Source of the DNA: Prunella strophiata
Lineage: Eukaryota > Chordata > Aves > Passeriformes > Prunellidae
Assembly: GCA_036583965.1 (NCBI GenBank)
Contig: JAZBQD010000001.1
Location: forward strand, 12,921,392 to 12,985,391
Direction: 5' to 3'
DNA: 64,000 nt
The notes under the pieces were generated by a model. The model searched no databases, had not been told where the DNA came from, and saw nothing but the letters and a program-made list of their open reading frames with translations. Both the position numbers and the translations under genes were made by a program. Below, piece after piece: positions 25,833 to 38,300 of the stretch (positions are counted from its first letter, which is position 1; each line of letters starts with the position of its first letter).

Positions 25833-27197
25833 ATACTGAATTACTGAACAACTGAACAACTGAACAACTGAATACTGAACAACTGAACAACTGAACAACT
25901 GAACAACTGAATTACTGAACAACTGAACAACTAATTACTGAACAACTGAACAACTGAATTACTGAACAACTGAATTACTGAACACTGAACAACTGAACAC
26001 TGAACAACTGAACAACTGAATTACTGAACAACTGAACAACTGAACAACTGAACAACTGAACAACTGAATTACTGAACAACTGAACAACTGAACAACTGAA
26101 TTACTGAACAACTGAACACTGAACACTGAACAACTGAACAGCTGAACAACTGAACAACTGAATTACTGAACAACTGAACAACTGAACAACTGAATTACTG
26201 AACAACTGAACAACTGAACAACTGAACAACTGAACAACTGAACAACTGAACAACTGAACAGCTGAACAGCTGAACAACTGAATTACTGAATAACTGAACA
26301 ACTGAACAACTGAATTACTGAACAACTGAACAACTGAACAACTGAACAACTGAACAACTGAATAACAACAACTGAACAACTGAACAGCTGAACAACTGAA
26401 CACTGAATTACTGACAACTGAACAACTGAACAACTGAATTACTGAATAACTGAACAACTGAACAACTGAATTACTGAACAACTGAACAACTGAACAACTG
26501 AACAACTGAACAACTGAACAACTGAACAACTGAACAACTGAACAACTGAACAACTGAACAACTGAATAACTGAACTACTGAATAACTGAACAACTGAATT
26601 ACTGAACAACTGAACAACTGAACAACTGAACAACTGAACAATGAACAACTGAACAACTGAATAACTGAATAACTGAATAACTGAACAACTGAATTACTGA
26701 ACAACTGAACAACTGAACAACTGAACAACTGAACTACTGAACAACTGAACAACTGAATAACTGAATAACTGAACTACTGAATAACTGAACAACTGAATTA
26801 CTGAACAACTGAACAACTGAACAACTGAACAACTGAACTACTGAACAACTGAACTACTGAATAACTGAACAACTGAACAACTGACAACTGAACAACTGAA
26901 TTACTGAACAACTGAACAACTGAACAACTGAACAACTGAACAACTGAATTACTGAACAACTGAATAACTAAATAACTGAACAACTGAATTACTGAACAAC
27001 TGAATAACTGAACAACTGAACAACTGAATTACTGAACAACTGAACACTGAACACTGAACAACTGAATTAACTGAACAACTGACAACTGAACAACTGAATA
27101 ACTGAATAACTGAATAACTGAACAACTGAACAACTGAACAACTGAATAACTGAACAACTGAATAACTGAACAACTGAACAACTGAACAACTGAACAA
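25833..27197 (+). repeat. Minisatellite array of 8-bp unit AACAACTG
   Basis: About 170 tandem units over 1.36 kb. The main unit is AACAACTG, with recurrent variants AATTACTG, AATAACTG, AACTACTG, AACAGCTG and the 7-base AACACTG. Variants recur in similar orders (for example one AATTACTG followed by two to five AACAACTG), which suggests block duplication. The minus strand stays open in all frames because three units make 24 bases, so it yields repetitive frames of up to 150 codons that should not be read as genes. No transcription signal is visible. Confidence 0.98.
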
Positions 27198-30100
27198 GGT
27201 GCATGGTTAAATTTAGGAAAAGGTTTCATTTCACACTGTTGCTCAGAACAACTCCTTTACTTTGACAGCAGCCTTGGGAGGCATGTCCAGAATTTTGTGT
27301 ATTCACTTGAATACCTGCAGGTGGAAAACAAGTGACCACACCTGGCAGTGCTGATTCACCCCTGTGGTTCTGTGTTCTCCTTTAACTAATTTAGACATGC
27401 AAGGAAGTGCCTCATCTGCACCCAGGCAAAACAAAGGTGTTTGGACACCCATCTTTTGAGATCTGTGGGAGTTAAAGCATGCTAGATAATGCACCATCAC
27501 ATGAATTGGCACACACTGTCCAGGACTTGGAGTGGTCTGGATCAGGTTAGGTGTCACAGGCAGGCAGATTAGGGGTCTCTCTTCCTTGGAAGAGCCTCTG
27601 GCTGCTGATTTTTGGACAACTAGTGTCTTCAAATTGAGTAAGAATATGAAGAAATGTTGACTCATATAATGACCTTTAGAATCAAAAAGAAGAGATGTGT
27701 GGGATTCTAACAGGATTTATGAATTAAGCCTGACTTTTAATACCTGTGCTAACCACAAGATAGTTTCCTGGGGAACTGTTACGTCTCCTGCTTTGTGTTA
27801 AACAGTTGCTGCATTTTTTTCCTTGCTAAGAGAACAGGTATTGCTGTATTTCTTACAAGAGCACAAGAGGGTTTCAGTAGCCTCTTTAGGTTTATGAATC
27901 TCTGTGTGCAATATTTATTGTTGCTAAATATAGATGTGAAAAGCACCAATCCTTTTCATGGTATTTAAAATACAATGGCTCTTCAGCCTCTTCAGTTTTC
28001 ATCTTGTTTCAAGTGGGGAAAAATATTCAGTGTGCTGTATGTTTTCTGCCTCTGAAAGATCTATGTATCTACAGTAACATCATAAATACTTGATTGCCTG
28101 AAACTGTACAAATATTGTGCTTCTGCCCAATGCAAAAGTGATTACTTCATTAGCCCAAGATATACAGCTGAAATAAACATGATATACAGTGAGCTTGTTC
28201 TGATCTTGGCTGGATTCTCAGTCTGTGAGCCCCTTTTTACTCTGGGAAACATAAGATATCTTTTTCTGTTTGCAGAACTAGTGATAACTTGCTCCACAGA
28301 GAACAGAAGGCTTACGTTGAACTTGGTTTCAAAACACTGCCTAATCTTGGGGCACTATCTGGAGTGGTCTCTGCTCCAGCTGAGGTTCAAGTTCACGTCC
28401 CTTTGATGCTGTAAATGGAGCAAGCTGGACTGGCTGACGCAGAATTAAATGTTCTGTGTGCTTTTATAGGAACAAATTAACAAATTATCTGAGGGCTAGC
28501 ATGCTCTGCTTTACGTGCTGAAAATTCAGAGTTAATGACTTTAAAAGCTGATTTGTGTTTTCATGTTCCTAAAACATCATTCATGTGCCTTGTCATTCTT
28601 GTTCCTTCTGCTGATCTAGAATATCAGATGATCTCAGCAGAGTTTATAGACAAATGGACCAGAAGGCTCAAGAGAGAAATAGGATGAAAACTCTTATGCT
28701 GGTGTTAATCCCCATCACAGAAATTCACATGGCACTTGAAGCAGAGACTGGACATGCTCCTGGACAGCCTCCTCTTAAGGGACATCTGTTGGAGCAGGGG
28801 ATGTTGGACAAGGTGACTTCCTAGAGTCCCCTTCCAACCCCAGCCAATCTGTAATTCTGTGAAGTCCCCATTTCCCCAAGAATCTAAGATTTGTCTTTAT
28901 TCTAGTATGATTAAAAGTAGCAAGACTGCAGTTTCAGATATATTTATGTTCTGGTTTAATAGCAAGTTCTAAAGACATGCATGAATTTTTAAATTGTATT
29001 TTTAAAGGAGAAGGAAAATTAATAGTATCTCTGCAGCTCTTCACTCCTTCCAATCATTCATCGGATCAGTTGAAAGTTGTTTTCTTCTTTTTCCAATTAT
29101 GGTACACTTTTACATTTCAGTAGGAAAGTGTTTTTAATATTTCAGGATTTGGCTTGTTCTTTGCTGCCTACGGTTTTATTTTTTTTGCCATATTTCCACA
29201 TGATATCCCTTTCCAGTAAAGGAGAGAGAATGCCAAGCCTTCCTGTGCTCACTGCCAGTGTCAGTGTAACTCCAGAGTGATTTCATCTGCACTTCCAGCC
29301 AGGCAGACAAGGAGCTGTTCACATGGGGCTCTCTGTTCCCAGGCTGCTTGCTTTGATACCTGCCTTTCTGCTGCTCCAAAGCTCCCTCCTTCCATCTCCA
29401 GATCTCTTTGGGCTCTGGTTCTTCTCATAGATCATCTGCAGCACTGCACATGCTGCCTTCATCCAGGAAACATCCCACTACACAAACTGAAATTCTTTCT
29501 GTATGCCCATTTATAGTGCTTCTGGAGCAATTTTATTTCGTTTTTTCACATCCAAAACATCCCAGTGACAGGCAAAAAATTGCATCAAAGAGGTGTTGAA
29601 TTTTCAGCAGTAAGCCAAACTCTGTGTGAACTTTTCTCCATGCTTCTAATGCTAAGAAGCAAAAGGTTTCCCAGTTACCACAAGAAAAGATTTGTCACCC
29701 TTTGGAGAATTTTCCCATGTGCAGCTAGTTATATATGATGCTGTGGGAGGACTAAATCACAAATTTGCTATAAATTCTCTCTTAAAGACAAGATGTACTT
29801 TTCAGTGGGCTGAAATATTAGAACCAACCTTGTTGAGCCAATCTACTTCTTGTATCAATTGATCAATTTCTGCCATTTATAGGAAGTGTGATTTTGTACA
29901 GTTTCAAGGTAATATTTAATCCAGGTAGGAAAACTCCTGTGGCTGAAAACAGTATCATAGATCAAGGCTGAATGATGAAAAGATGAAAACATAGATGAAA
30001 AGATCTAGAAAACAACCCAGGTTATTGGCATAGCATAGGTCTCAAAAATAATTTCTTTGCCATCAAAGACAGCTCATGTAGCTGATTTGGGATGGACTGC

Positions 30101-31980
30101 TTTTGGATTTCATTGCTGCCCCATTAAAAAAAATTATGTCCCAGAAAAATGCAATAACATCCAGACCAATGCACTGAGTGCTGAATGGTGGGGTCCATTC
30201 CCACTCCTGTGTGGATTCCTTGTGTCATCCAGAGGAGTAACTTCATTCCTCCCACCTTTAATCCTCCTTGAAGGAGGAAGAGAATCATCCTCTGAGAGGG
30301 GTCAGAGAATAACTTCAGGATGTGTTCATACAATTATAACATGAGGACTCCCTAATGACACCCACTCCCAGAAGAAGTGTTCAGAGAGCCTTAAAGAAGC
30401 AATTTCAGCTGCATCTTCAGGAAGTTCATCTGCAGAGAACCCCATTATGATTTAAAAGCCTGCTTAAATGCCAAAGAAACCTTCAGTCTCTGGCTCCTTC
30501 CTGTTCTGGAGTAAAATGCAGTAGCTAGAAGAATATCATCTGTAGCCATAAGGTGTGTTGCTTTTTATGTGTCAGGTTTTTATGGAGAGGTTTAAGGAGA
30601 CCAGAGGGAGCTTCTTGAATTATAATGAGCAATCCAGGCAATATCAATTTGGGGTTATTTTCTATTCTTTTCTACTCCTTAATGCCTAAGCTCTACTGCT
30701 GATCTTTCTAGCAGGCAGATGCCAACATAAATTCTATTCTTTTTTCCTTCTTTAGTTAAGTCTGACATAGCAGCAATGTAATAAAATCAGCAGATTCAAC
30801 ATTATTAGTGCTGCCACAGAGTTGGGACCTTGCCCTGGTAGGATTACAGAGCTGCTGGGATTGACTTCCCTGTCAGCCAACTTGACAAATAAATTTCCTT
30901 TTAATTGGTAAAAACTGATTGCCTCTTAAGCCCCTAGGAGTTTGCCCTCATTAACATTACCATATGGGGAACTGTGAGATGGTGAAGGAATTAGGACACT
31001 TGGTGGGTTTACAGTAGTTTGGGGCAGCAGCTGTTTTTCTTTTGTTATTTGGTTTACTGTATTAAACTCCTACCAAAGATGGATGGAGCAAACAGGAGAA
31101 AGAAATAACTCTCAGACAGGAAAAGCACTGAACAAATACTGCTTTGTCTAGTACAAATCCAAAGAAAGCAGAATTCTGGCACCTTGGATGGCACAAAGTT
31201 TACACTGGGGGAGAGGAGGATTTGGCTCTTTTTTCCTAGGGATTTGTGTGTATAAAACAGTACAAGTGCATTTGTAAACTGGAGCCTTAAATCACAAAGC
31301 TTAACACCAGTCAGGCTGACTTGGTACTGTCTTTTAGTAATATGAAGTTACAAGGAAATTACTTCTGGTTCTGGGTGAAGTCTCATGGAGAGGCACAACC
31401 TGAGGTGACTCTGACTCAACAGGAAAGTTGATATTTCCTCTGGCATCTTGGGGTTGGACAGGACTGGTACAGCCTCAGGGGCTGGTGTGGCCCTTACAAA
31501 GAACCCTTGGCTGGAATTACAGCTTGTGGTGATGCATCCTCAACTATTAAATGTGTCAGAGGGTCATGTAAAAATCTGTGTAAAACTTGAAGTTCCTTCA
31601 AGTCTTCATCTCTCCAGCCAGCAGAAGTCATCCCACATATCAGCACAACTCAGTCAGTAACAAATCCTTGGGAGGCCAAGCTGTGAAAAGTTTATGTGGA
31701 CTTAAAGGATCTCACTGTGCACCTTCATGTGATTTTAGTTGTGAGTAAAGGTAACTAAAAGACACCATGAAGCCAACAAAAAATAAAGGAAAGAGAAGGC
31801 AGTCTCCATGTAAAAATGGAAAATGGAAAATGAGTACTTTGGATGTCAGGTAGCCAGGGGTGAGAACAAATTTCTGTATTCAACATAAGTGGATGAGCAA
31901 AAACACATTTTCCACATATGTTTAATCATGCATTCACAGCCTCCTTTTAGTTTTATTTGGCATATAGACATAAGAAAGAC
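27198..31980. other. Intergenic, no gene recognised
   Basis: AT-rich DNA with only short open frames. One CR1 end lies at 28735-28863. I see no other structure of note. Confidence 0.55.
28735..28863 (+). mobile_element. CR1 LINE 3'-end fragment
   Basis: The order is typical of the sense CR1 3' end: ACTGGACATGCTCCTGGACA, then TTGGAGCAGGGGATGTTGGA, then CCCCTTCCAACCCCAGCCA and AATTCTGTGAAG at the end. It is 5'-truncated and diverged. Confidence 0.75.
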
Positions 31981-32080
31981 TGGAATGGAATGGAATGGAA
32001 TGGAATGGAATGGAATGGAATAGAATAGAATAGAATAGAATAGAATAGAATAGAATAGAATAGAATAGAATAGAATAGAA
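31981..32080 (+). repeat. (TGGAA)8(TAGAA)12 microsatellite on a CR1 end
   Basis: Exactly 100 bp: eight copies of TGGAA, then twelve of TAGAA, with a sharp switch at 32021. It abuts the 3' end of a minus-strand CR1, whose natural terminal repeat (CATAGAAT on this strand) is the likely seed of the expansion. Confidence 0.97.
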
Positions 32081-32345
32081 ATTTTTCAGTTGGAAGGGAC
32101 CTACAACAACTATCCAATCCAATTTCCTGACCTGTTCAGGGCTGACCCAGTTAAAGTGTGTTAAGGGCATTGTCCAAATGCTTCTTAAACATTGACAGGC
32201 TTGGGCATCAGCCACCTCCCTGGGAAGCCTGTTCCAGTGTCTGACCTCCCTCTCTCTAAAGAAAAGCTGTCTAATGTCCAGTCTAAGCCCTGAAGCAGCT
32301 TTGGCCCATGAGGGAGGGGGTCCCTATCACCTCCCTGTGATGTTT
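32081..32345 (-). mobile_element. CR1 LINE 3' fragment
   Basis: Read on the + strand it runs AGTTGGAAGGGACCTACAAC, then GGGCATCAGCCACCTCCCTG, then GGAAGCCTGTTCCAGTGTCT and AAGCTGTCTAATGTCCAG. This is the standard order for a CR1 on the minus strand. It fades into unique sequence near 32345. Confidence 0.85.
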
Positions 32346-35300
32346 CCCCACAGCACAAGGAGAGCTGTGTGCATTAGCCAGCTCTGATATCAAAAATGCC
32401 TCTGGAACCCTTGCAGCTGGCACAGCAGTTGTCAGCTGTCAGATCCAGAGCTGAGGTGAGTTAATAAAAAGCTTATCCAAGGGGTGGTGAGTGGGTGAGA
32501 GGCAAACAGAGGTCCAGGGATTTGGCACGAGGACTGCACAATGCAGCAAGGCCACAGTGTCAGCCACAGCTTTTATGGTTATTAGGAGTTTTCTTGAATT
32601 TATCATATTAGCCCTCTAGCTATACATCCTGATGCCCTGGAGACCTGGCAGCAGACCCAGAAAGTTATGGAGTGAAAGCATGCCAGGCTCCCAGGCTCCT
32701 GTCTGAATGCAGAAAGAGGCCCAGGTTGCAAAAAGAATCACTGAGATGAAAATAGCTCACTGCAATGTTATAAACTCTCATATCCTGTCTGCAGGATATA
32801 AATTTTGCCCTGCACTTCAGTGAGTCATGTGAGATTTTTATAAGCTCATAATAACTTTTTTTTTTTTTTTTAATTGGAGAAGGGCAATGGGTTTTGGTTC
32901 TAACTTCTCATGTCTTGAAGTTTAAACATCATGATGGTGATATTATTGTGACTCCACACAGACCTTCAGGTTTCCCTTTGAAGGAGCACTCAGGATACCT
33001 GTATATTTTTTAAATGGCAGGCAGTGACATTGCAAAGCTTTGCAAAGTCAGTAATTAGTGAAATAAGTGATATTTTAACTTTGCAGAGTGCACCATCCAT
33101 TCCATCAATTACAGATTAGGTGTAGCAAACAGCGACTAGCCAAAAAAATGAAACTGCAAATTAACTTCCTTTTTTTGCAGTGGGAGGAGGTGAGGCAAAG
33201 ACCAAAGGCATCTTCCTGATACCTTATGGGCTTTCCTGTACTGCTTTGTGTTCCTGTGCTCTTCTGAGGATTTTGCAAATCCAAGAAGCTGTGTGGGCAA
33301 CAGCCACTTGGGATCCCAATTAAGGCTTCTGAATTATGTTCTAATTTTGTTTCAGTGTTGCAAGGGTGGAAATAATTCAGCTTCCTGCAGCACCACTCCA
33401 AAGGCTCAAAATCCTCAGCCAGAAGAAGAATCACTCCTGTCACACTCCTACCTTCAAAATGCCCTCTTTAGTTTAAGGAAATTAGGTTTCCTCCATCATT
33501 TCCTTGGAACAAACAGCAAAGAAAGGACCAGAAGAGATTTCCCACTCCCTGCCTTCATACTCATCTATTTCACAGGGTGCAAGTGAACAGATGCAGCTTC
33601 TGGCTCACAGCATCTCTGTGGCTCCTCAGGATTGCTTTTAGCTGCTGTTCACAACTTCTGGGGCAGTGTGAGAGACACAGACTTCATTTCTCACCAGCTG
33701 CTGCGTGTTTTTATAAATAGAACTGGATCAGAAAAACACACTTGCTGCTTTTCAAAGATCTACAGGTTGTTGTAACTCAGTTCCTACTGCACAATTCACA
33801 AATTCAACAGAAATTGCAAAAATGTTTCCAAGTAGACTTGTATTCTATGACCAAAAAAACCCCCTAATTGCACAGTAAGTATACAGACATCACACAGACA
33901 AAATGTGCTGCCTTTCCCCTCACATTTTCTGCACATCAAAAAATTTGACATAAAATCAAAATGTATTTTTAGAAACCCTATATTTTGTCTTCATAGATGA
34001 TGTTTTTACATTTCTCTGCAATCCAAAAAGTCACAGAAGTGGTCTTTTGGGGAAGGGCTGTGACTGCTTGTTTTTTAATGACTGTTGTGATCCTTAATAC
34101 CAAAGGTTCCCAGCCACACTTTGCTAAGAGTGACAGCTGAATTCAGCTCATTCTCCTCCTCCTCATTGTAAGCTGGCTTAAGGCAGAAAAATATTTGGGA
34201 CAGACTTTTTTTTTTTTTTAATTTTTGTGCACTAAAGGCATCTTGCATGATTCCACTGCACATTTAATAAAAACATGAGCTAAGGCTGCTAATTCTCAGC
34301 CATAAGCCCCACAGCAAGGTGTGGTACCTACTTCCTTCCCATGGAAAACACAGACCAAAAGAATACCCATGGTGCTTTATAAGTGCTTGGATCTAGATTT
34401 ACAGTTAAAGATTCATGGGATCTACTCCTTCTGCATAGAAACAGCCTTAATCCTTTGATAATCTTGCTTAATATCTCTAGACCTGGTTGTTATTCTTTAT
34501 TCATATTATTGTTATATGGATGTAAATATATGCCAGGAATTAACTCTTCATTGACAGAAGGGAGTCAGGCAGAGTTCAGCATTAGGAAGTGCTGGAAGAA
34601 TGGCAAATACAAATGGGCATTCTTAGAACTTCTGTGTTTGTAGATTGAAGGGTATCTAGCTCACCTCTCTGCCAAGTCCTGCTTTTAAATTCTGTCAAGC
34701 TCTTTTGTAAAGACCTGAGATTGCTGATGTTACATAAACTTGGGTAATATTTGTTCATGAAAGAAATTAAAAGCTTAACATTATGTGAAGAACAACTCCA
34801 AGATACCAGCAGCAAAAACCTGTTGTGAAAGGGGAATTTTTGAGTTGGATGTTTGGTGCTGGTAAAAATGTCACCACCCACATAATCATTAATAAATAAC
34901 ACACTTTTCTGCTTACATAAAGTGTTGTTTATGTAAAGATAGTGTGAGTGGAGGTGAGATAACTCATTGACAAGGAATCTTGTATTTGATGGAAGAGTTA
35001 TTGAGTTTGAAGAGTTGTGTTAGCAATGACAGTCCCCAGCTGGGTCTTGTGGCCCTTTTGTTTTGGGCTCTGTGGAGATTTGTAATTGAAACCTTTCTCT
35101 ACAAATCCCTGTTGTGCCTCTTCATCTCTGACAGCATTTATGTCCTATTCCAATCCCCAGTTTTAAATCTTATCTTTTCATCTTCCCAAGTATTTTCTAG
35201 TTTCTGGTGAGCTCTCCTTTCCCTGACTGGCAGTGCAGTTGTGTTCTGCTGAAAGCACCTTGGCATGCTGATGGATGTGGAGCCACACAGCACTTAGGGC

Positions 35301-38300
35301 TAATGAGCTCTCAGCATCCTCTGCTGCATGTGCTGCACGGGAAACACCTCCACTTTGTGAGCTACCTTGAAGAAAATGTAGAGAGTGAATTGCTTTTGGG
35401 GAAAAGAATCCACTTAAATGTAATGGGGCCTAAAACAGATAGCTCCTTCTGTCTGTAAACTCTCTGATACCATTTCTGCTATTCTGAGATTATGTGGATT
35501 TTATTTTTTTAAGCTGTTGAAACAAATGGAAAGTGCCAAGTGTGTTTTCCCCCCTTTTTTCTTCACGTAAGTGAGTCCAGAATTTCAGATGAGGCTGGGA
35601 AATACAGCAGGAAGTCAATGATCTGTCATGGAGATCCCAGCAGCTCCCTTTCTGTGTCCCACAGCAGCAGACAGCATCATTCCCCATGGGCTCTGTCAGG
35701 ATGTCCCCCATCCCAGAGCTCTCTGCAGCTGCTGGAAGTCCTGCCAGGAGCATGGGCTTCGTGTCACACCAACTTCTGCTGAGTTTAGGAGCCTCAATTT
35801 CCTCACATCTACACATGACATTTCACAGAAGGCCCATTACGTCTCTGAACTATTCTCACACACCAGGATATCTTTGAATCATCTTTACCTTAAAGGAAAG
35901 GAAAAAAAATATATGTCTGGATCACTGTAATGCCACTGTTGCCTAGGAGGAGCCATTCCTGCAAGGCTCTTTGATTTGAATTACCTGAGCAGAGCATCAA
36001 CCATTGCAGGTCCCATTTCCTTGCACTCAGAAGGCAGGACAAGGCTTTATGATGGTAATTTCCAGATATTTAGGAGGCTTTAGCTCCTAGGTTTATCTAG
36101 CTGCAAATAGTAGGATTTGCCTGTATTACTCATGTTTCAGGAGATGTTTTAAGAGTATTTCATTATTAAGAATTACAGCAATGCTATCCAAGGAATGTGT
36201 CTGGGAATAAAAAGGGTTCCAAGTAGCTGTGACCAGTGTTTGGGACAATGTCAGCTCTTTACTTGACTGGGCAATGAAAATAAGAACATGAGAAACATAC
36301 CTGGATTTTGCCCTCTTGGTAATATGTTAACAGAGATTTTTTTTTCCAGCAAGTGGCAAATGACCATGATATTCACCATGAAAGCAATTCTCAGAGTGCC
36401 CAAACTAATTACATTTCAGAGATGCAAATTCAAGATTGCTTACTCATTGGGTTAACCAAATGTACAATCTGTTCCACAAAGCTGAGAAATAATGAGCCTA
36501 ATTTCTTAACCAAACCCTATGAGTTTTAAAAGAAATATCAGTGATTTTTTTAATTAGCCCAGAAAATAAAGGTTAGATTTTCTTGTGCAAAGCCATGGTT
36601 TCTCTCTGTTACAACTCTCTAGCCTTGTGTGGGTCGCTTCAGGGAAAGGATGATCTCCCAGCTGTGTAGGAGTAAAATGAGAATTTCTATTCTGTGGGAG
36701 GCTATGGGAACTGCATGGCCTCTGCTTGCTCATAGACTGAATTGTTTGTGGCCTTTTATTGCCTTTGAAGGGCTCTGTAAGATGGAGCAGCTCTGACAGT
36801 TCAAAGGCAGCACAGGTGAACCAGCCTGACATGAGAAGGAGAAGAATCAGGAATATGGCAGCAATCTTCATGCAGCTCCTGTGCAAGGAAAGCTGACTTG
36901 TGGGCTAAGGATCTGGACTAGAAAAAAGAATCTGGCCCTTTGTTTCTGAAGCTTCATGTTATAACATTGGCATCTTAGATGAAAAGCACTAAGGCCATCA
37001 GATCATTAATACCTTTCATGTTTTGTCAAATCATGGGTGAAAACTCCTAAGAGAACTCAGGGCAAAGTTCATTAAGCTGGCAACAGTCCTGGGAACATGA
37101 GCCAGGAGCTTAAACCCAGACTCCAGTGAATTCTGTTTATCTGTATCATTGCCCAAAATGGTCAGAGAAGGAAAACAACAGTGGACACCACAGCAGGTTC
37201 AATTCTTCTGTTTTAAGATCCTTCTGCATTACAGAGAGAGAAAAAAAAAAAAAAAAAAAGGAAAAAAAAAATTATGTTAACAAACTAAATGTCCATGTTT
37301 AAAAGTGTAAATCTGTGTTTCCCCTCTTCTTGGACAGGGAGCAGCTTAAACAATAGTTGGACATACAACTTAACCCATTTCCCCCTTTTTCAAGATTTTG
37401 TGCTCTCTCTGCAGAGAAGATCCCTATTTCATTCCATTTTCTGATGTTTTTTATGACATGAAAATGCCCAGGAGCATGTACAGAACACCCTTGAAGCTGT
37501 TGAAAGCTTGATACAAACTTTAATGCACTCTTGTTATGTACCCTTGCAGCTGCATGTGTCACGCAGGGTTCTCTCTCCCATCTGCAGGAGGTGCCTGACC
37601 CTGCAGCAGCATGGCATAAATCAGAGACCAAATGCCCTGCTGATGTGCAGGGGTGATGCTCCAGGCACACCAGGGAGTTTGTTCTTTTGTACTGGCAAGC
37701 CACTGGCACTGGAAGTGTGTGTGCATGTGTGTGCTGCAGAATGGAAGCAGGACCAGAACCCAAATCCTCGTGCTCTGCTCCCTGCAAGCACCATGGTAAC
37801 TCCCAGTGGGGCCCTGCATGATGCTACAAACAGCCAGGAAGGGCTACAACATAATAGATAAGTAGCTATAAATATCTTCAAGATTTGTCTAAAGGAGGAG
37901 ACAGTTTTATGTCATTTTAAATTCCATCAAGCCAGCTGCACCTGCAAAGAGTTGCTAAACATTCCTTCTACTCAAATATCCAGAATAATGAGTTTCTGTT
38001 AGCACTGTGGGGATATTTTTGTGACAAAAAGATTCATGTTCTCTTTTAAAAATCATTTAATAATGAAATTGCTAATAAAGGATATGGGTTGCTGAATGTT
38101 TAATCTCTGCTTTCCCTGGATTAAGAAGCTGAAGGTTTTTGAATGCCTGGGAGACATTCACTGAATAGAGAATAAGTAGTACCATAGCTAAATTAGCCTG
38201 TGGGAAGTCCAACTTGCAGATGCCCCTGGAATGACACACTCCAGCAAACTGAGGACTACTTGAGTTGCAGGTTCCACCTGGCCAGAAATCAGCTGTGACC

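Noticed and set aside
26101..27229. Minus-strand frames of up to 150 codons of VVQLFSCS repeats
   Set aside because: They come from the 8-bp AACAACTG array, in which three units make 24 bases. All frames look alike and shift with each 7-base variant, so there is no conserved protein frame.
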